Assembly: GCF_030463565.1 (NCBI RefSeq)
Contig: NC_134676.1
Span: forward strand, 26,578,728-26,642,727
Direction of reading: 5' to 3'
DNA length: 64,000 nucleotides
Origin: Pelecanus crispus
Taxonomy: Eukaryota > Chordata > Aves > Pelecaniformes > Pelecanidae
Shown: piece after piece, positions 1-11,349 of the stretch
How the letters are laid out: the number at the start of each line of letters is the position of its first letter
Numbering within the stretch: the first letter of the stretch is position 1
Made by a program: the position numbers and the translations under genes
Notes under the pieces: model-generated
Seen by the model: the letters and a program-made list of their open reading frames with translations, nothing else
Told to the model about the DNA's origin: nothing
The model's database searches: none

Positions 1-348
1 AGCCCCAAGAATAAATGTTTCTTCCCCTTCTCATATCCTCCCTGTTTTCCCCAGTAAACAAATACAGTTGAAGATCTTTAAAACTGAACTGTGGATTATT
101 AACTCTAATCAGTGCAACAGCATCTTATGCATTATGCACAATGCATGAGAGCATTAAAACTTGCAGGTCACCAACGGAAATGATACAGCTCTGTTTTACA
201 CGTGACACCTTGCTATTTTTTTCAAGTTTAATGCAGTTTAATATTAAAACCAATGAAGAATATCCTCCATAAACAGACATACTTCTCTCAAAAGACTGTT
301 AACTCTCTTTTCAACCCAATCTCCACTATCAAATCTTACTGTACTTAC

Positions 349-540
349 ACTGCATTCTGAAAATTAAACTGAGCATCAATAACTTGCTGGTGAGAGAGAA
401 GAGTAGGTGGCATATTTAGAGGAACTTTATTGAAGAAATTACTCTGTTGTTGACGTTTTGGAGGGAAGGGTGGACGACCCAAGCTGGAGGAATTTGGGAA
501 CATGCTCTTTTCTACTTGAAGTGAACATATATCCTTTTAC
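349..540 (-). CDS. TENT2: TENT2 (GLD2/PAPD4) first coding exon, partial gene
   Basis: TENT2 is the catalytic subunit of a cytoplasmic poly(A) polymerase that extends 3' tails of selected mRNAs and monoadenylates some microRNAs. On the minus strand an ATG at 503-501 opens 51 codons that begin MFPNSSSLGRPPF and end in SHQQVIDAQFNFQNA. This matches the known disordered N-terminus of vertebrate TENT2 (MFPNS..GRPPF and SHQQ-IDAQFNFQNA). A polypyrimidine tract followed by AG at 542-541 is the acceptor, so 540-504 is 5' UTR. The donor is ambiguous: a strong GTAAGT starts at 348 and would leave the exon ending at 349 in phase 2, while GTGTAA at 350 would end it at 351 in phase 0. The catalytic exons lie beyond the left edge. 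The segment is rich in Gln and Asn, as expected, and carries no domain of its own. Identity is confident; the exon end is not. Confidence 0.9.
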
Positions 541-2941
541 CTACATTAAAAAAAAAAAAAAAATCTGAATTAGGCAACAAGAAATACTAGCTACCTTTTA
601 AACTCTTGGTTTACAAATTCAAATAATCCAGAATATATTTCCAGAAATTGCTTAAAAGAATTGTGATTGTGGACTAGTTTTATCTCCTTTCTGGACAAGA
701 CACTAACTAAAAATACTATATACTCTTAAGTTTCACAATTACTACTTACTTTATTTATGTTTAAAAGTGAATTTTTATTTGCTCCCCTCAATTTTAATTT
801 TAGAAAAATTATATGATACAAGATAAGAGTTTTCATCTCAAGGAAAAGCAACATATTACAGTGGAATATGCTTCTTATTTCAAACATTCCACAATGAGCT
901 TCACAATATATGGGAAGAAACACTTCATAAGAACATGAAGATGCATGTTCTGATCATGAACTATAAGCAAAATTCATTTTTTCATGACACGATAAGCAAA
1001 GCAGCAGCCAAATGATGACAGCAACTGGCAAGTAATCTATTCATACTTTAAGAACATAATCTATATGGCATTATTCTATGTTTTTATTTACTGAATGCAT
1101 TCTGTGATAGAAAAATGTGGGTTTACTACCTTTTAAATTGATTCTGGCACGACTGACTGCTGTTTGATCTTGCATCATTATATGCATTACAGACTAGCAG
1201 AAAGGTTGGATGAAAAAGAAAATCTTTGCCTCTACAGTACGTTAAACTACGAATTGCATCCATTCTGCAAATTTTACCTTAAGCTCAACTTATATGTTGG
1301 AAACAATGAAAGTTCAGACTTCCCACTAGAAAAGCTGTATCAGAAGATTTTTAAAACCAGTTATCAGTACTGTACATATCTCTCAGCTGCAGTGGAAACC
1401 TGACATTATTTTCAAGTTTCTTCATTTTTTACTTCAGACTTAAATAAGAATCCTGCAAACAGAGAAGATGTGTCACTGACACACGCAGTGACTGATGTAC
1501 GTGATTGAGCTCAATACTCTGCATATGAGTATTTATCCAATTAGCGCGATACAGGGATTCAAATACAAGAGGAAGTAGTTTTTTCAAACAACTTTTAACT
1601 GGAACATTCAGGAGTCATAAAAGCAACGGCAGTATTTCCCTAATTATTACATAAAAACCTTTTTATCAACCCAAAGCTTCTGTAACACAACTGGAAAAAA
1701 TGCTGATAGATCCATGCCCCAGCATGGAAATCCTATCAGCACACAGTAGTCCAACTTTGGAATAAAATTAAAGTATCACTCTTGGGTTCTCTCAATTACA
1801 AACTCAAAAAAAAAAAAAATTGTATTAACAGTTACATTAATAGGCATTCTCTCATACACTGAAATAAAATCAGTTATTCCAAACTTTACTGTAATAAGGT
1901 CTCACTCTTACCACAGCCTTGAAGCCGCCTTTTACCTACCACTATGACTTGTTATCATGTTTATTTGCTCAGGTTTGACGTCATTCCTTACTGCCTGTGA
2001 TGACAGCTCACACTAGTGAAAATCCAGTACTACCTACATGGACACAGCTGTACTAGCTCCAAGAAAAAGCTCAAGATTCACGCTCACAGTTTTTTCCTCC
2101 TTTTTTTTTTTTTTTTTGGGGGGGGGAGGGAGGTAGGAATGGGAATATTATGTATTAGTGAAAGTCATTTTGGGATGTTTACGTTTAATTTTGCTGAAGA
2201 CACAAAACTGAAATGCATGACAAGAAAGTCACCTGCCATTTACGTTTAAGCTGAAAGATATTTATATACAGTCTAAACTTTTCCATTTCTAGTACAGACA
2301 GGCAATGTAACAACTGTTAGGACCCCTCATTCCTCTCTAAGCAGCCCAGTCCCTCTCGGCATCACACACAGCATACATAAGCAGTTCATGGATATAATTC
2401 ACCACTAACAGATGTGTGTCAGAATTCAAGACTGAGCTGCAAAAGTAACGAGCTGCAAAAGTAACGCGTTCTTTTTAGTCTAAGTTGTAAACACCAGAAA
2501 GAACAGCAACGAAGGAGTTGCCTTCCCAAAACCAAAACAGTGTAGCAACACTGCTGTTTCACAGAAACACCGCAGCATTCACCGTGACTTTCAGTAGCGA
2601 TTACTGTGGCGGAACTGCCAGGCTCTCCAAAAAAGTTTCATAATCGTTCCAATTCAGGTACACCTGTCCCAGCGGGCACCTCTTCCAAACAAGCGTGTAC
2701 TTTTGGGGGAACCACACCAGGAAACGCCGCTGGGCTTCCCGTGCGGGCCAGCCCAAGCGCACGCGCCGCTCCCCCGGCGGCCGGAGCCCCGCCACCCCCC
2801 CGCCTCAGCGCCCGGCGGCCCAGCGGGAGGCGGCCGGAGCCACCCCCCACCCCCCCGGCCCCGCTCCCCGCCCCCGCCCCCCCCCCCCGGCGCCTCTCCC
2901 CACAGCAAGAGGGGACGCCCGCACCCCGCCGAGAGACTCAC
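541..2941 (-). other. TENT2: TENT2 intron 1 (presumed)
   Basis: AT-rich stretch between the first coding exon and the CpG island. No coding similarity was recognised in it. It contains homopolymer runs, including an A run near 548-563 that is the acceptor polypyrimidine tract on the minus strand, and a T run followed directly by a G run near 2099-2130. The intron assignment rests on the acceptor at 541 and on a candidate donor near 2941; only the acceptor is well supported. Confidence 0.5.
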
Positions 2942-3100
2942 GCCGGGCCTGACCGGAGGCGGGCGGGGCAGGCCCGCGGGCGGCACCGAGCGGCCCCCTC
3001 GCCCGCAGCCTACCCGGACGCGGAGAAGAGCCCCTCCCGCCGAGCGCTGCCCTCTCACCCGCACGCAGCGACGCCGACCGGAAGCGGCCGCTCCGCCCGC
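2942..3100 (-). other. TENT2: candidate TENT2 non-coding exon 1
   Basis: On the minus strand a good donor (CCCGGC then GTGAGT) sits at 2941-2936, just inside the CpG island and downstream of the ETS and NRF1 sites in the direction of TENT2 transcription. This suggests a non-coding first exon ending at 2942. A second possible donor, GTGAGA, lies at 3058-3053. The transcription start is not visible from sequence, so the 5' limit of about 3100 is only a guess from the site positions. Confidence 0.3.
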
Positions 3101-3130
3101 CTCGGCGCCTCCCCCTGGCGGCGCGGCGGG

Positions 3131-3140
3131 GCGCATGCGC
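3131..3140. promoter_or_regulatory. NRF1 site
   Basis: Perfect GCGCATGCGC palindrome in the centre of the CpG island. It is the consensus NRF1 element that commonly sets transcription starts of housekeeping genes. Confidence 0.6.
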
Positions 3141-3176
3141 GGGGGCGGCCCCCGCTGCGGTGGGGCCGCGGGGGCG

Positions 3177-3200
3177 GGGGCCGGGGCCGGGGCCGGGGCC
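3177..3200 (+). repeat. (GGGGCC)4 hexanucleotide run
   Basis: Four perfect GGGGCC units in a row, preceded by further G-rich sequence. The G-rich strand is the plus strand. Four G4 tracts in a row could form a G-quadruplex. It lies upstream of the presumed TENT2 start. Confidence 0.9.
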
Positions 3201-3560
3201 GCTACCGCTACCGGCGGGCGGGCAGGGCGGTCGCCTCACACGCAGGCCGGCGGCGGGCAGGCCTGGGGCCGGGGCAGCCGGCCGCCGAGGTGCTGCGGGG
3301 CGGGGGGGGCAGCGGTGGTTGGCGGCCTCCGGCCGCCCCGTTCCTGCGCAGCTCTGTCAGGCCTCGGAGGGAGCGGCTCCGTCCTTGCGCGGGGGCTGCG
3401 GCGGCGTCACGGCCCTGTAAAGGCGGAGAGCGACAGCCCGGGCTGGCGGCCTGTCTCGGCTCCGTCGACAGCTGCCGTGAGTCGCAAGCGGCTGCTCTGA
3501 CGACGGTCTGACGGCCTTTCTGTGCTGGCGGACAACAGAAGGCCGAGGTTACAGCTCGCG

Positions 3561-4046
3561 CTGCTCCGCTGACGGCCGGTTCTGGCTAAGGCCAAAAGAT
3601 AAGAAATGACAGTGCGGGCCTTCTGCTTCTTACCGTTACTGACTGACTGTAATTGAACTGCTGTTCAGAAGTGTGTTGTAAAGATAGTATTTGAATAAGT
3701 AAGTTAGGATTTGGCCACCAGAGGTTGTAGGTATGCCAGGATAAATCCAAAGTCAAGAACAGGGTAAATGGCTTGCACACTGAAGGATCAAGAGTTCAGA
3801 CGGTATGAGCCGAATCAAGATTTGATTCCTTCCTCTGGAGGAGGATGATTACCGCAAGTGAGCTCTTGGCATTGAGTATGTACCGAAACAGTGAGTTTGC
3901 ACACACACAGAGACACTGTTGAGTTGAGGGCTTGCTCGGCTGAGAGCTTCTTGCTTGAGGGCTTGCTCAGCTGAGAGCGGGCCACCGCGGGAGTTGTCGT
4001 GGCTTAAGGCTCTGGCCACTCATAGGTAGGCTTTAATGGATAAGAA
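3561..4046. other. intergenic, with a short tandem duplication
   Basis: No gene recognised. At about 3924-3977 a unit reading GAGGGCTTGCTC followed by a G or A and then GCTGAGAGC occurs twice about 32 bp apart. The rest looks unique. Confidence 0.5.
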
Positions 4047-5120
4047 AGAGACAAAGTGCAGGGGCCCAGGTGAAGTGGGGCTGCAAATGAACTGGCAAAG
4101 GAAAGTTTAGGCTGCAGAAAGAATCCTTCCCTCAAGACTTCTTTATCTTGGCCGTGGCTTGGGGTCCTTGTATGAGGGTCATCCCATGGCTATTTATGAG
4201 AGACATACCCCAGTGGCATATGTGGAGTGAAGCTGCAAAGGAAAATTTAGCCACAAAGACATTTCCCTTAATAATTTTTTATTTTGGCCTTTTTTTTTTT
4301 TTTTTTGAGGTCTTTGGGTAAGGTTCAGCACATGCCTTGGGTTAAGGCTAGGGTTTGAGTTCAGTGAGAGACAAAGCCTAGGGATCTAGGTGGAGTGGGA
4401 CTGCAAAGAAGCTGCCAAGGGAAGGTTTGGGCTGCAGAACGTGGCTTCTGGGCAATTTTAGGGCTAGAAGAGAGAGAGTTCCTAGGGATCTAGTTGTGGT
4501 AGATCTGCAAAGGGGGACAGTTTGGTCTGCAGAAGAATTACCCACAAAGACTTTTGTCAGGGCAATGTTTGCGTTTACGTGGGGTTAAGGCCCTGGGCAC
4601 ATTCAGGGTGAGGAGAGAGACAGTTCCTAGGGGTCTAGCTGGAGTGGGGCTGCTGAGGGAAGGTCGGGGCTGCAGAAGGAATTCTCTCGGGCCTTTTTTA
4701 TCTGGGCCACGTTTGGGGCTGTCCGGTGTTAAAGCTCTATGCACAGAAGTGCATAAGGTTCAAAGCATTAAGGTTCAAAGAGAGACAAAGCCCAGGGATC
4801 TAGATGAAGCGGGACTGCAGACAGGCTGCCAAGGGAAGATGTGGGCTGCCAAACCAGTTCTCTCCCGAGAACTCTTTTCATCTATGCCACAGGTTGGGTT
4901 TTCTGGACCTAAGGGCTACCTGGCCACTTTTGGGGTTAGAATTAGAAGAGAGACAAAGCTGAAGGGTGCTGTTGTGGTGGGGCTGCACTACAGGCTATGA
5001 AGGGCAAGTTTGTGTATCACAAAGAATTCTCCCCTGAGAACTTTTCCATCTTGCCATGGTGTGTGGGGTCTTTGGCTAAGGTCAGCCCAGTTAAGAGTAG
5101 GCGTAGGGTAAAGGGTATGG
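4047..5120 (+). repeat. degenerate tandem repeat, about 7 copies of 100-170 bp
   Basis: A recurring block begins GAGAGACAAAG, continues with AGGGATCTAG and a GTGGGGCTGCAAAG-like stretch, then a GGAAGGTTTGGGCTGCAGAA-like stretch. It ends near TTTATCTTGGCC and TTGGGGTC/TTTGGG. Anchors lie near 4048, 4199, 4367, 4471, 4614, 4779 and 4950. Copies vary in length because of internal deletions and have diverged clearly. It does not match CR1 or an LTR that I recognise. The open frames across it show no coding signature. It is probably an old locally amplified minisatellite; a decayed multi-copy insertion is the alternative. Confidence 0.7.
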
Positions 5121-8100
5121 TTTATAAATGTTACAAAGTCCTGGTGTGAGTTGTCTGGGGGGGTGAGTGTCGATACGGATTTGAAATGCGAAGTTTTGGG
5201 ATGAAGAGAGTTCTTCCCTGTGAAGGAATTCAGTCCTGAGAGATCTTAAACAGAGCACGAATAGTACAGTAGATATTTAGTTTCATGAGAGTCTTACCAG
5301 TGTCCAGTTATACAGGACTTGGATTTTCATCTGGAACTGAGCCCTCTTTATATGCTATTTGTTTGGAATCAAAACTTAACTTTCCAGTTTCTGCTCAAGG
5401 CAGAAACTTTGTGTCTTAAGTGTTAAAGTCAGTGATATGACTCTTGATAGCTGGAGTTCCCCATTTGGCCCATTCAGACCATGTTCTCCAGACCATTTGA
5501 CCACTCTTCTCACCCTTATCTATCCATTAACCAATAACATCATTCTTCAAAGTTTCTCACATTTGCCACGGGGCCTTCAATAAATATAACGTGATACAGT
5601 CAATACACCTGGTAACAGGCAGTGTTTATAGCAGTGTATTAAGCATCAACATTTTCTGTACAGTAAACAGGAAAAAGAAAAGATACAGAAATGCACTTAC
5701 CCAATTAAAGTAACTTGTGTTGCTGTGTTTTTCGTCATCTCCTTTTCCTCCACTCCTTTGCACAAGGCACACTGATATTTTGTGTTTGCCTTAATCTAGA
5801 TACTAAATCTAACCATTTTTTTTGGCACAGACTGTTCACTCTAAAGGATTTTTCCCCATGTCATACCTGCATCCACTTGTCAAAATAGCTACACATTTCA
5901 GTGAGGCACCTGAAATAACCTGACGTTTTACAAATCGCCAACAGTTTTCTGAGACAACTCTGTGAGACAACATGCTGAGAGATGTTCTATTTTTTCCAAT
6001 ATGTGCCTTCTTACTTCCTGACCCTGACTGTGATCTCAGAAAGTTAACAGGTTAGATGCTGTTCTGTCAGAAAAGACGTAGCAAGCCTTACTTCTGGTTT
6101 TAGTCATTAAAGCAAAGAACCAGACAGCTGGTCAAGAGGTACTCAGCTGAACAACTGTACAATAAGGAATTTGAGAACTAGCACTAGAAATTCCACCAGA
6201 TCCCCCAAAGTAGAATAGGATTAGGACTGGTCTTGTGTTTCTGCCTCCAAAGAGAAATATTGCTTCAGAGTAAAAATGGTGGTTTTATTGTAGCAGAACA
6301 GTTTGTAAAGCTAATTTGTTGGAACAACAACAAAGAAACTGAATGACCAATGAAGGAAATTTATGATCTATAATAGAAGCAGAGGCCAAATTCACCCTCT
6401 AGAAACTATAAACAATATTTAGTTCTGATGGATAGAAAAAGGGAGTGGTTTCCAGAAGTCATTAGCAAAGAGGTCTCTGGTAAACCAGCTGCAATCTCTC
6501 TCATAGAATGGAAACAATTATGCAACATTAAAGTTCCTGTTTGGTGCTATTTGTAATCTGAAACTTCTGGAGTGGAAGTGCTCCAGGTATAGTTGCTGTC
6601 TGAAGGTAAATAATGCGGGAAAGTTTAGTCAAAGCAGTTCAACATTCAATAGTTCAAAGAGAAAAAAAATGAAGGAAAAAGACCTATTCCTCTGTGGAAA
6701 CCTTTGTCTAATTTTGAAAAGTCTATAGGCTCTTTTCTCTATCTCTTGGCACCAGACAAGGCCTATGGGAACCGAGACAGGTGTATGTTTAGAATGTGCT
6801 TTACCATAGCAAAAAAAACCCCATGAAAGCGTTTGATACTGTTTTTAAAAGTGTTACCTGATTAAGGGTGATTAAAAGCATGTGCTCATTCTTTCCCTAC
6901 TGGGAAATTACTCAACTTAGTTGAAATTTTTTTTCAGTTTCACCAGCTGTAATATATGATCATTTATGATGTTATTAGTCTCCAGGACCAGCTCTGAAAT
7001 AATGAAACTTGTATCAGTACAGTGCTTCATTTTAAGTATGCCATTTTCATATTTTGTACTGAGACCAAACATGGCAAGTATATTAAAATAAGAAATGTAA
7101 TGCCAATGAAATAAATGCAGCTATACCAGGGATTAATATGGTGCAGAATCCATAGTGAAGACTGCAGCTTTTTAATCATGATACCCACATGATATGCTTT
7201 GCAGTTTGTTTAGAAATCAGGATATTCTGGGACTGAAGCCAAACCAGAGACTTAGCTCTGAAATAAATTTTATGTGCCAGGCAAAAAGAAGCTTTCCTCA
7301 GGAAAATAATACAAGATTTTAATAACAATACAAAGAACTTAAATTAGATGTACATTAAGAAACAGTATTAAAAAGGCACAAAACAATTGCTGAAGGTTGG
7401 CAGGTGTTCATGTAAATATCCACCACATTAAAAGCAAGACTGAAAAGTTTAGCAAGTAAATACTGAAGGAAAAATTAATAATTTTCTTAATTAAACAAAA
7501 GCAGTATTTTCTCCCCACAGCATCCTAGTTCTGATGTTAATGTTCAGCCAGGTTCAATGATGTTTGTATATGTCTTTATATGCTTTCTTTAGTACTTTTT
7601 AAGTGAGAGATCAATTGATATATTTATTAAATATAGTATATATTAAATGTAATTAGTGTATCATAGGCATTAATATGAAAATGTTAAGTAACTATGCAGA
7701 CATGTATGCTGTATCTATGAATTCCAACTTAAAATTATAAAATACAGATTTTATAAATCTGCTGTGCCAATTTATAGCAAAACAGATATTTACAGTTATC
7801 TTTATTTGGGATGATCTAAACCCATGTCTATATATGAATGATACCTGTATCTTTTTGAGATGAGTTGTTTGTGCTACGCCATTTTAGATTACTTTTGGAA
7901 AAGACACTATTTGGTTTTGGTGAGAATGAAGGCTGTTGTGATAAATGGTTAATGCTGTGCACTGGTTAGATTGATGAGTATATTTGCTAGTAATTTCATT
8001 ATTTCAGTACTTTGGTTTTGTAAATTTTGTAATTAAACTCATTTAAATACAACTTTTTAAAAGGAAAGTCTAAGTTCTGGGTTTTCCTAAATTTTAGTAT

Positions 8101-11035
8101 TTTCTCTTTTGTGTGAATAATGACAAGTTTTAAAATAAACAAACAGGGTCATGAATTTTGATTGAAAACAGTGGATGATGCCAATTAATTCTGCACAACT
8201 CTACAAAATTGTCTTTTTCACTTGGTTTTGTTTTAATCCATTGTACTCTTGGGAGGATGTTCGTGTTCCCCAAGTCCTAAACTAGTCAGTAAAGTTTTTG
8301 AGGGGTTTGTCTGATAAGTCAGTTCCTGAGGGTTAGGTATTTAAGAGGGAATTTGGTTATTGTTACAAAGGTCTAGTAGGTATTTCACCGTGGCCTGGTT
8401 TTTATCAGTGGCTGAGAAAAAACTATTTGGGTTAATGGATCTGGAGGCAATACCTACTCATTAACTTTACTTTGTGCATATATTAACATCCCCAACCTGG
8501 GAGACAGACAGATGCAAACTTTTTTCTCTCTTGAACCAAGCATTTTATAGAGACAGTAAGTATTACATCTATTTTATACTTGACTTTACTAAATTAAGCA
8601 TGCACTTCGAAGTTATGAGGTCTCTACGAGTATATTGAGATTTGAACAAGTTGGGAATCTGAACACCCAGTTTATTTGATTCAGGAGTTTTCCCATGTTT
8701 AAGAAGTAAATTTTGTCAGTTGGATGTAAATGACGGAAAAAAACTTTATGTAGTGGCTTTGCTGGCAAAGATGTGTGCCCATCGACTAAGAAATTCCTTA
8801 ATCTTATCCCCCCCGAGCAGATTATTAAAGATATTACTCTTCTGGGTATTACAAGTCTCCTTATGCAAAAGCTATTGTAAAGTTTGCCAAATTTCAAAAA
8901 CATTTGGCAGAATGAGGAGCATTTTCATATACCATAAAAACCGAAGTAAAATGTACTAGCGTTTAAGAGTTTTTACTCAAGAAATCAGGATATTTTAACA
9001 GGTTTAAAGATTACCTTAAATTTTACAATATGTGTAAATGCATTTTCTTCAGGGCTTTTCTAGGAAGCCTTACAGTAGGAATAACTAAAAACATAGTTTT
9101 TACTTAGTGTTTAAGTAAAGCAGCCTATAAAGAGTTGGACCTATGTACTTTGGCTCTGATAAACCCAGGTCACTCTCTCTCACGTTACTAGCATTTATAT
9201 TACTAGTAAGCTATGAAAGTGACTTTCATTTTAAGATGCATGCAGCCAAGAGATGGACACATATCTGTGTGTCCATACACACTCTTGCTGAAGTCAGTTA
9301 CAGAAGTCTAATCAAAAGTTACAGGTTCAAAATTGGAACAATTCTGTCTAATGCATCAGTAATCCACAATGTTGCTTTTATTCACAACCAGCATTTTTCC
9401 AGGTGCGCTTGGAGTATGTTCTTTAATGAGTTGTAATTAAAATAAAGTAATTTTTCCCATTTTACATTTGCAGGCATGTTCCTTCTTGCCTTCAGTTTTA
9501 ATCTGGCATTTTTCAGGCCAGATAGTTTTTCAGCCAGTGTCATAGAGGAAATGAAACAGGGGTCCAAAGGGAAGCTGCCAGCACCTTATCTATGAAGAGG
9601 CTACCACATATCTGTAATACATTACAGCAGCCTGGGGCAAGTTCAGGCTTCGTTGTGAGCTATGTATTAGTACGGTTTCTTCTGAATAATTTATAATGTT
9701 GCTGTGCAAACTGGGTTAGTATTAGGAGTCCTAGAAATGTCAGGTTTCAGAATAATTCTTCTACTGGTAGAAGTATTCAGTGTGAAATACTGTATTAAAC
9801 GCACACTGAAGCTGAGCTTTTGAAATCGCAAAAGGCAGGAAATGCAGAGTTAAGGTTGCCGTGGAAACCTTAACTCTACACCTCTAGGTAGGTAGTATGC
9901 TATGCTTTTAATTACTTCCTCTTTATACAACTCTATATAGGTGTTCTCCATTTATTATGTGAATTCTAATTATATTGAATGCTATTTATAATACATATTA
10001 ATTGCACTGGCCACTCACCAAACGTTAGAAATCAGGCATTAGCTGTGGCTGACTGTATCTTGCACTCTAATATTAAGGTGACTGTATGATGTGTATCTAG
10101 AAGAGAATATTATGGCTGATGTATTGGCCAAGGTATTAAAAAGTGTTTTTTCTGAGTTAGAATTGCACAATATGGCCATCACATTATATAGAATATCATC
10201 ACAAGAAGAGCAAAATCTTAGAAAACACAATTTGCAGGAGGTAAACTGAAAATGGTACTTCATGAAAGTCTAACCACAATGATGATATGCTTCTTCAGCA
10301 AAGCATGAAAACACAGCATTAGTGCTTTGCAAATGTACATTGTTTCCTCCAGTACTTCATCTTGTACTTCACAGGACACAGCTCTTGCTCCTTCTCCTCC
10401 AATTTGCTTCCCAACAGCTTGGTGAGCAGTATGAAGACTTGGCAAAGTTTGCATTAGGCTACAACCCTGAAAACTGGCTGGTCCAATTCAGAATTCCTGT
10501 ATCTGCCTGCTAAAGGGGCAGGTTTATATGAAGTTTTGTCGTCTTTTAATTAGGCATTGGCTTGACTGATATGCAAGCAATGCCTGGATGCTGAACATAG
10601 GAACCTCAAGTCAAGAGACCTGGCAGCAAGCTAACATCTTTAGTGTACTATCTTGAAAGGTGGTGTATGGTACATTGCTGAGAAAAAGTCCTCTGTCTAT
10701 GACAGCCATTCATATGCTGTCTGGGAGAATCTGTATAAGCAGAAGGCGTGCTTGCAACTAAAGTTTCCAGTATGTTCATAGAAGTTTGGAAGAGTGTAAT
10801 CAAAATTGTATAAATAAAAAGATGCACTGTGAGAAGGATGTGAAAATCCGTGTAATGAATTTTGTTTTCTCAAACTGCTGGTATTGCTTTTGGCAGCACT
10901 GTTTGGGTGATTGTAAATACATTTCTAGAATGTATGAATATTACAAGAGGTGAGCATGATGTTCAGGTAAAGTAAAATCTTTATATATACAGTTTTCATT
11001 GGCAACTACTTCCTAGAAAGCCAGAAAATAGGCTT
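5121..11035. other. intergenic, no gene seen
   Basis: AT-rich sequence read on both strands with no recognisable exon, RNA gene or mobile element. The only structure I single out is the hairpin at 9846-9877. Two partly overlapping minus-strand frames at 10039-10454 are open but match nothing I know. Confidence 0.6.
9846..9877. promoter_or_regulatory. 12-bp perfect hairpin containing an X-box-like RFX site
   Basis: Twelve-base arms, AGAGTTAAGGTT (9846-9857) and AACCTTAACTCT (9866-9877), are perfect inverted complements around an 8-base loop. The centre, GTTGCCGTGGAAAC at 9855-9868, agrees at 12 of 14 positions with the symmetrical RFX/X-box consensus GTTGCCATGGCAAC. A function as an RFX-bound element is inferred and no target gene is evident. 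Confidence 0.4.
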
Positions 11036-11240
11036 TAAATGTGAAAGAGAGCATCTCGCTGCAGGGGTGGCCTCTGTGAGGAGAGGCTGGGGCTGCCCTG
11101 GGCTGGACACGGCCGTCCCGGACGGCTCCATCCGGCTCCGAGGGACACAGCCCGGAGCACAGCTGAGCCCATCGGAGAAGCCAGAAGCCGTGGCGCCTGT
11201 GCCAGGAGGTGTTTAGGGAAGGGCACGAGGCTGCCCTGCC
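11036..11240 (+). repeat. GC-rich dispersed-repeat fragment (family uncertain)
   Basis: An abrupt GC-rich block of about 200 bp includes GGCTCCGAGGGACACAGCCC and a GCTGAGCCCATCGG motif. From memory it resembles a dispersed repeat common in bird genomes, possibly part of an LTR, but I cannot name the family. It ends shortly before the CR1 copy that begins near 11350. Confidence 0.35.
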
Positions 11241-11349
11241 TGCGAGAGTGTGTGTGGTGGGGGGCAGTCAGCGCCTTTCAGAAAAGGGTTTGCTCAGCTG
11301 CAGAACCACAGGAACTGGAATGCTCTAATGCGAGGTCACTGCACATGGG

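Larger units (their letters stand above)
2600..3560 (-). promoter_or_regulatory. TENT2: CpG-island promoter, presumed for TENT2
   Basis: An extremely GC- and CpG-rich island about 1 kb long stands in AT-rich surroundings, 2.1 kb upstream of the TENT2 coding start. It contains a perfect palindromic NRF1 site GCGCATGCGC at 3131-3140 and an ETS/GABP core ACCGGAAG at 3077-3084. Both are typical of TATA-less housekeeping promoters. A run of four GGGGCC units lies at 3177-3200. Long open frames here on both strands are a side effect of scarce stop codons in GC-rich DNA and are not called as genes. The link to TENT2 is inferred from position and orientation. Bidirectional transcription is possible but not shown. 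Confidence 0.7.

Noticed and set aside
2601..3595. Several long open frames (up to 301 codons) on both strands in the TENT2 island
   Set aside because: Overlapping frames open on both strands at once, Pro/Arg/Gly/Ala-rich and without domains. They follow from the lack of stop codons in GC-rich DNA.
4538..5000. Opposed frames of 68 and 148 codons in the degenerate tandem repeat
   Set aside because: Their repeated words reflect the DNA repeat, not a protein family.
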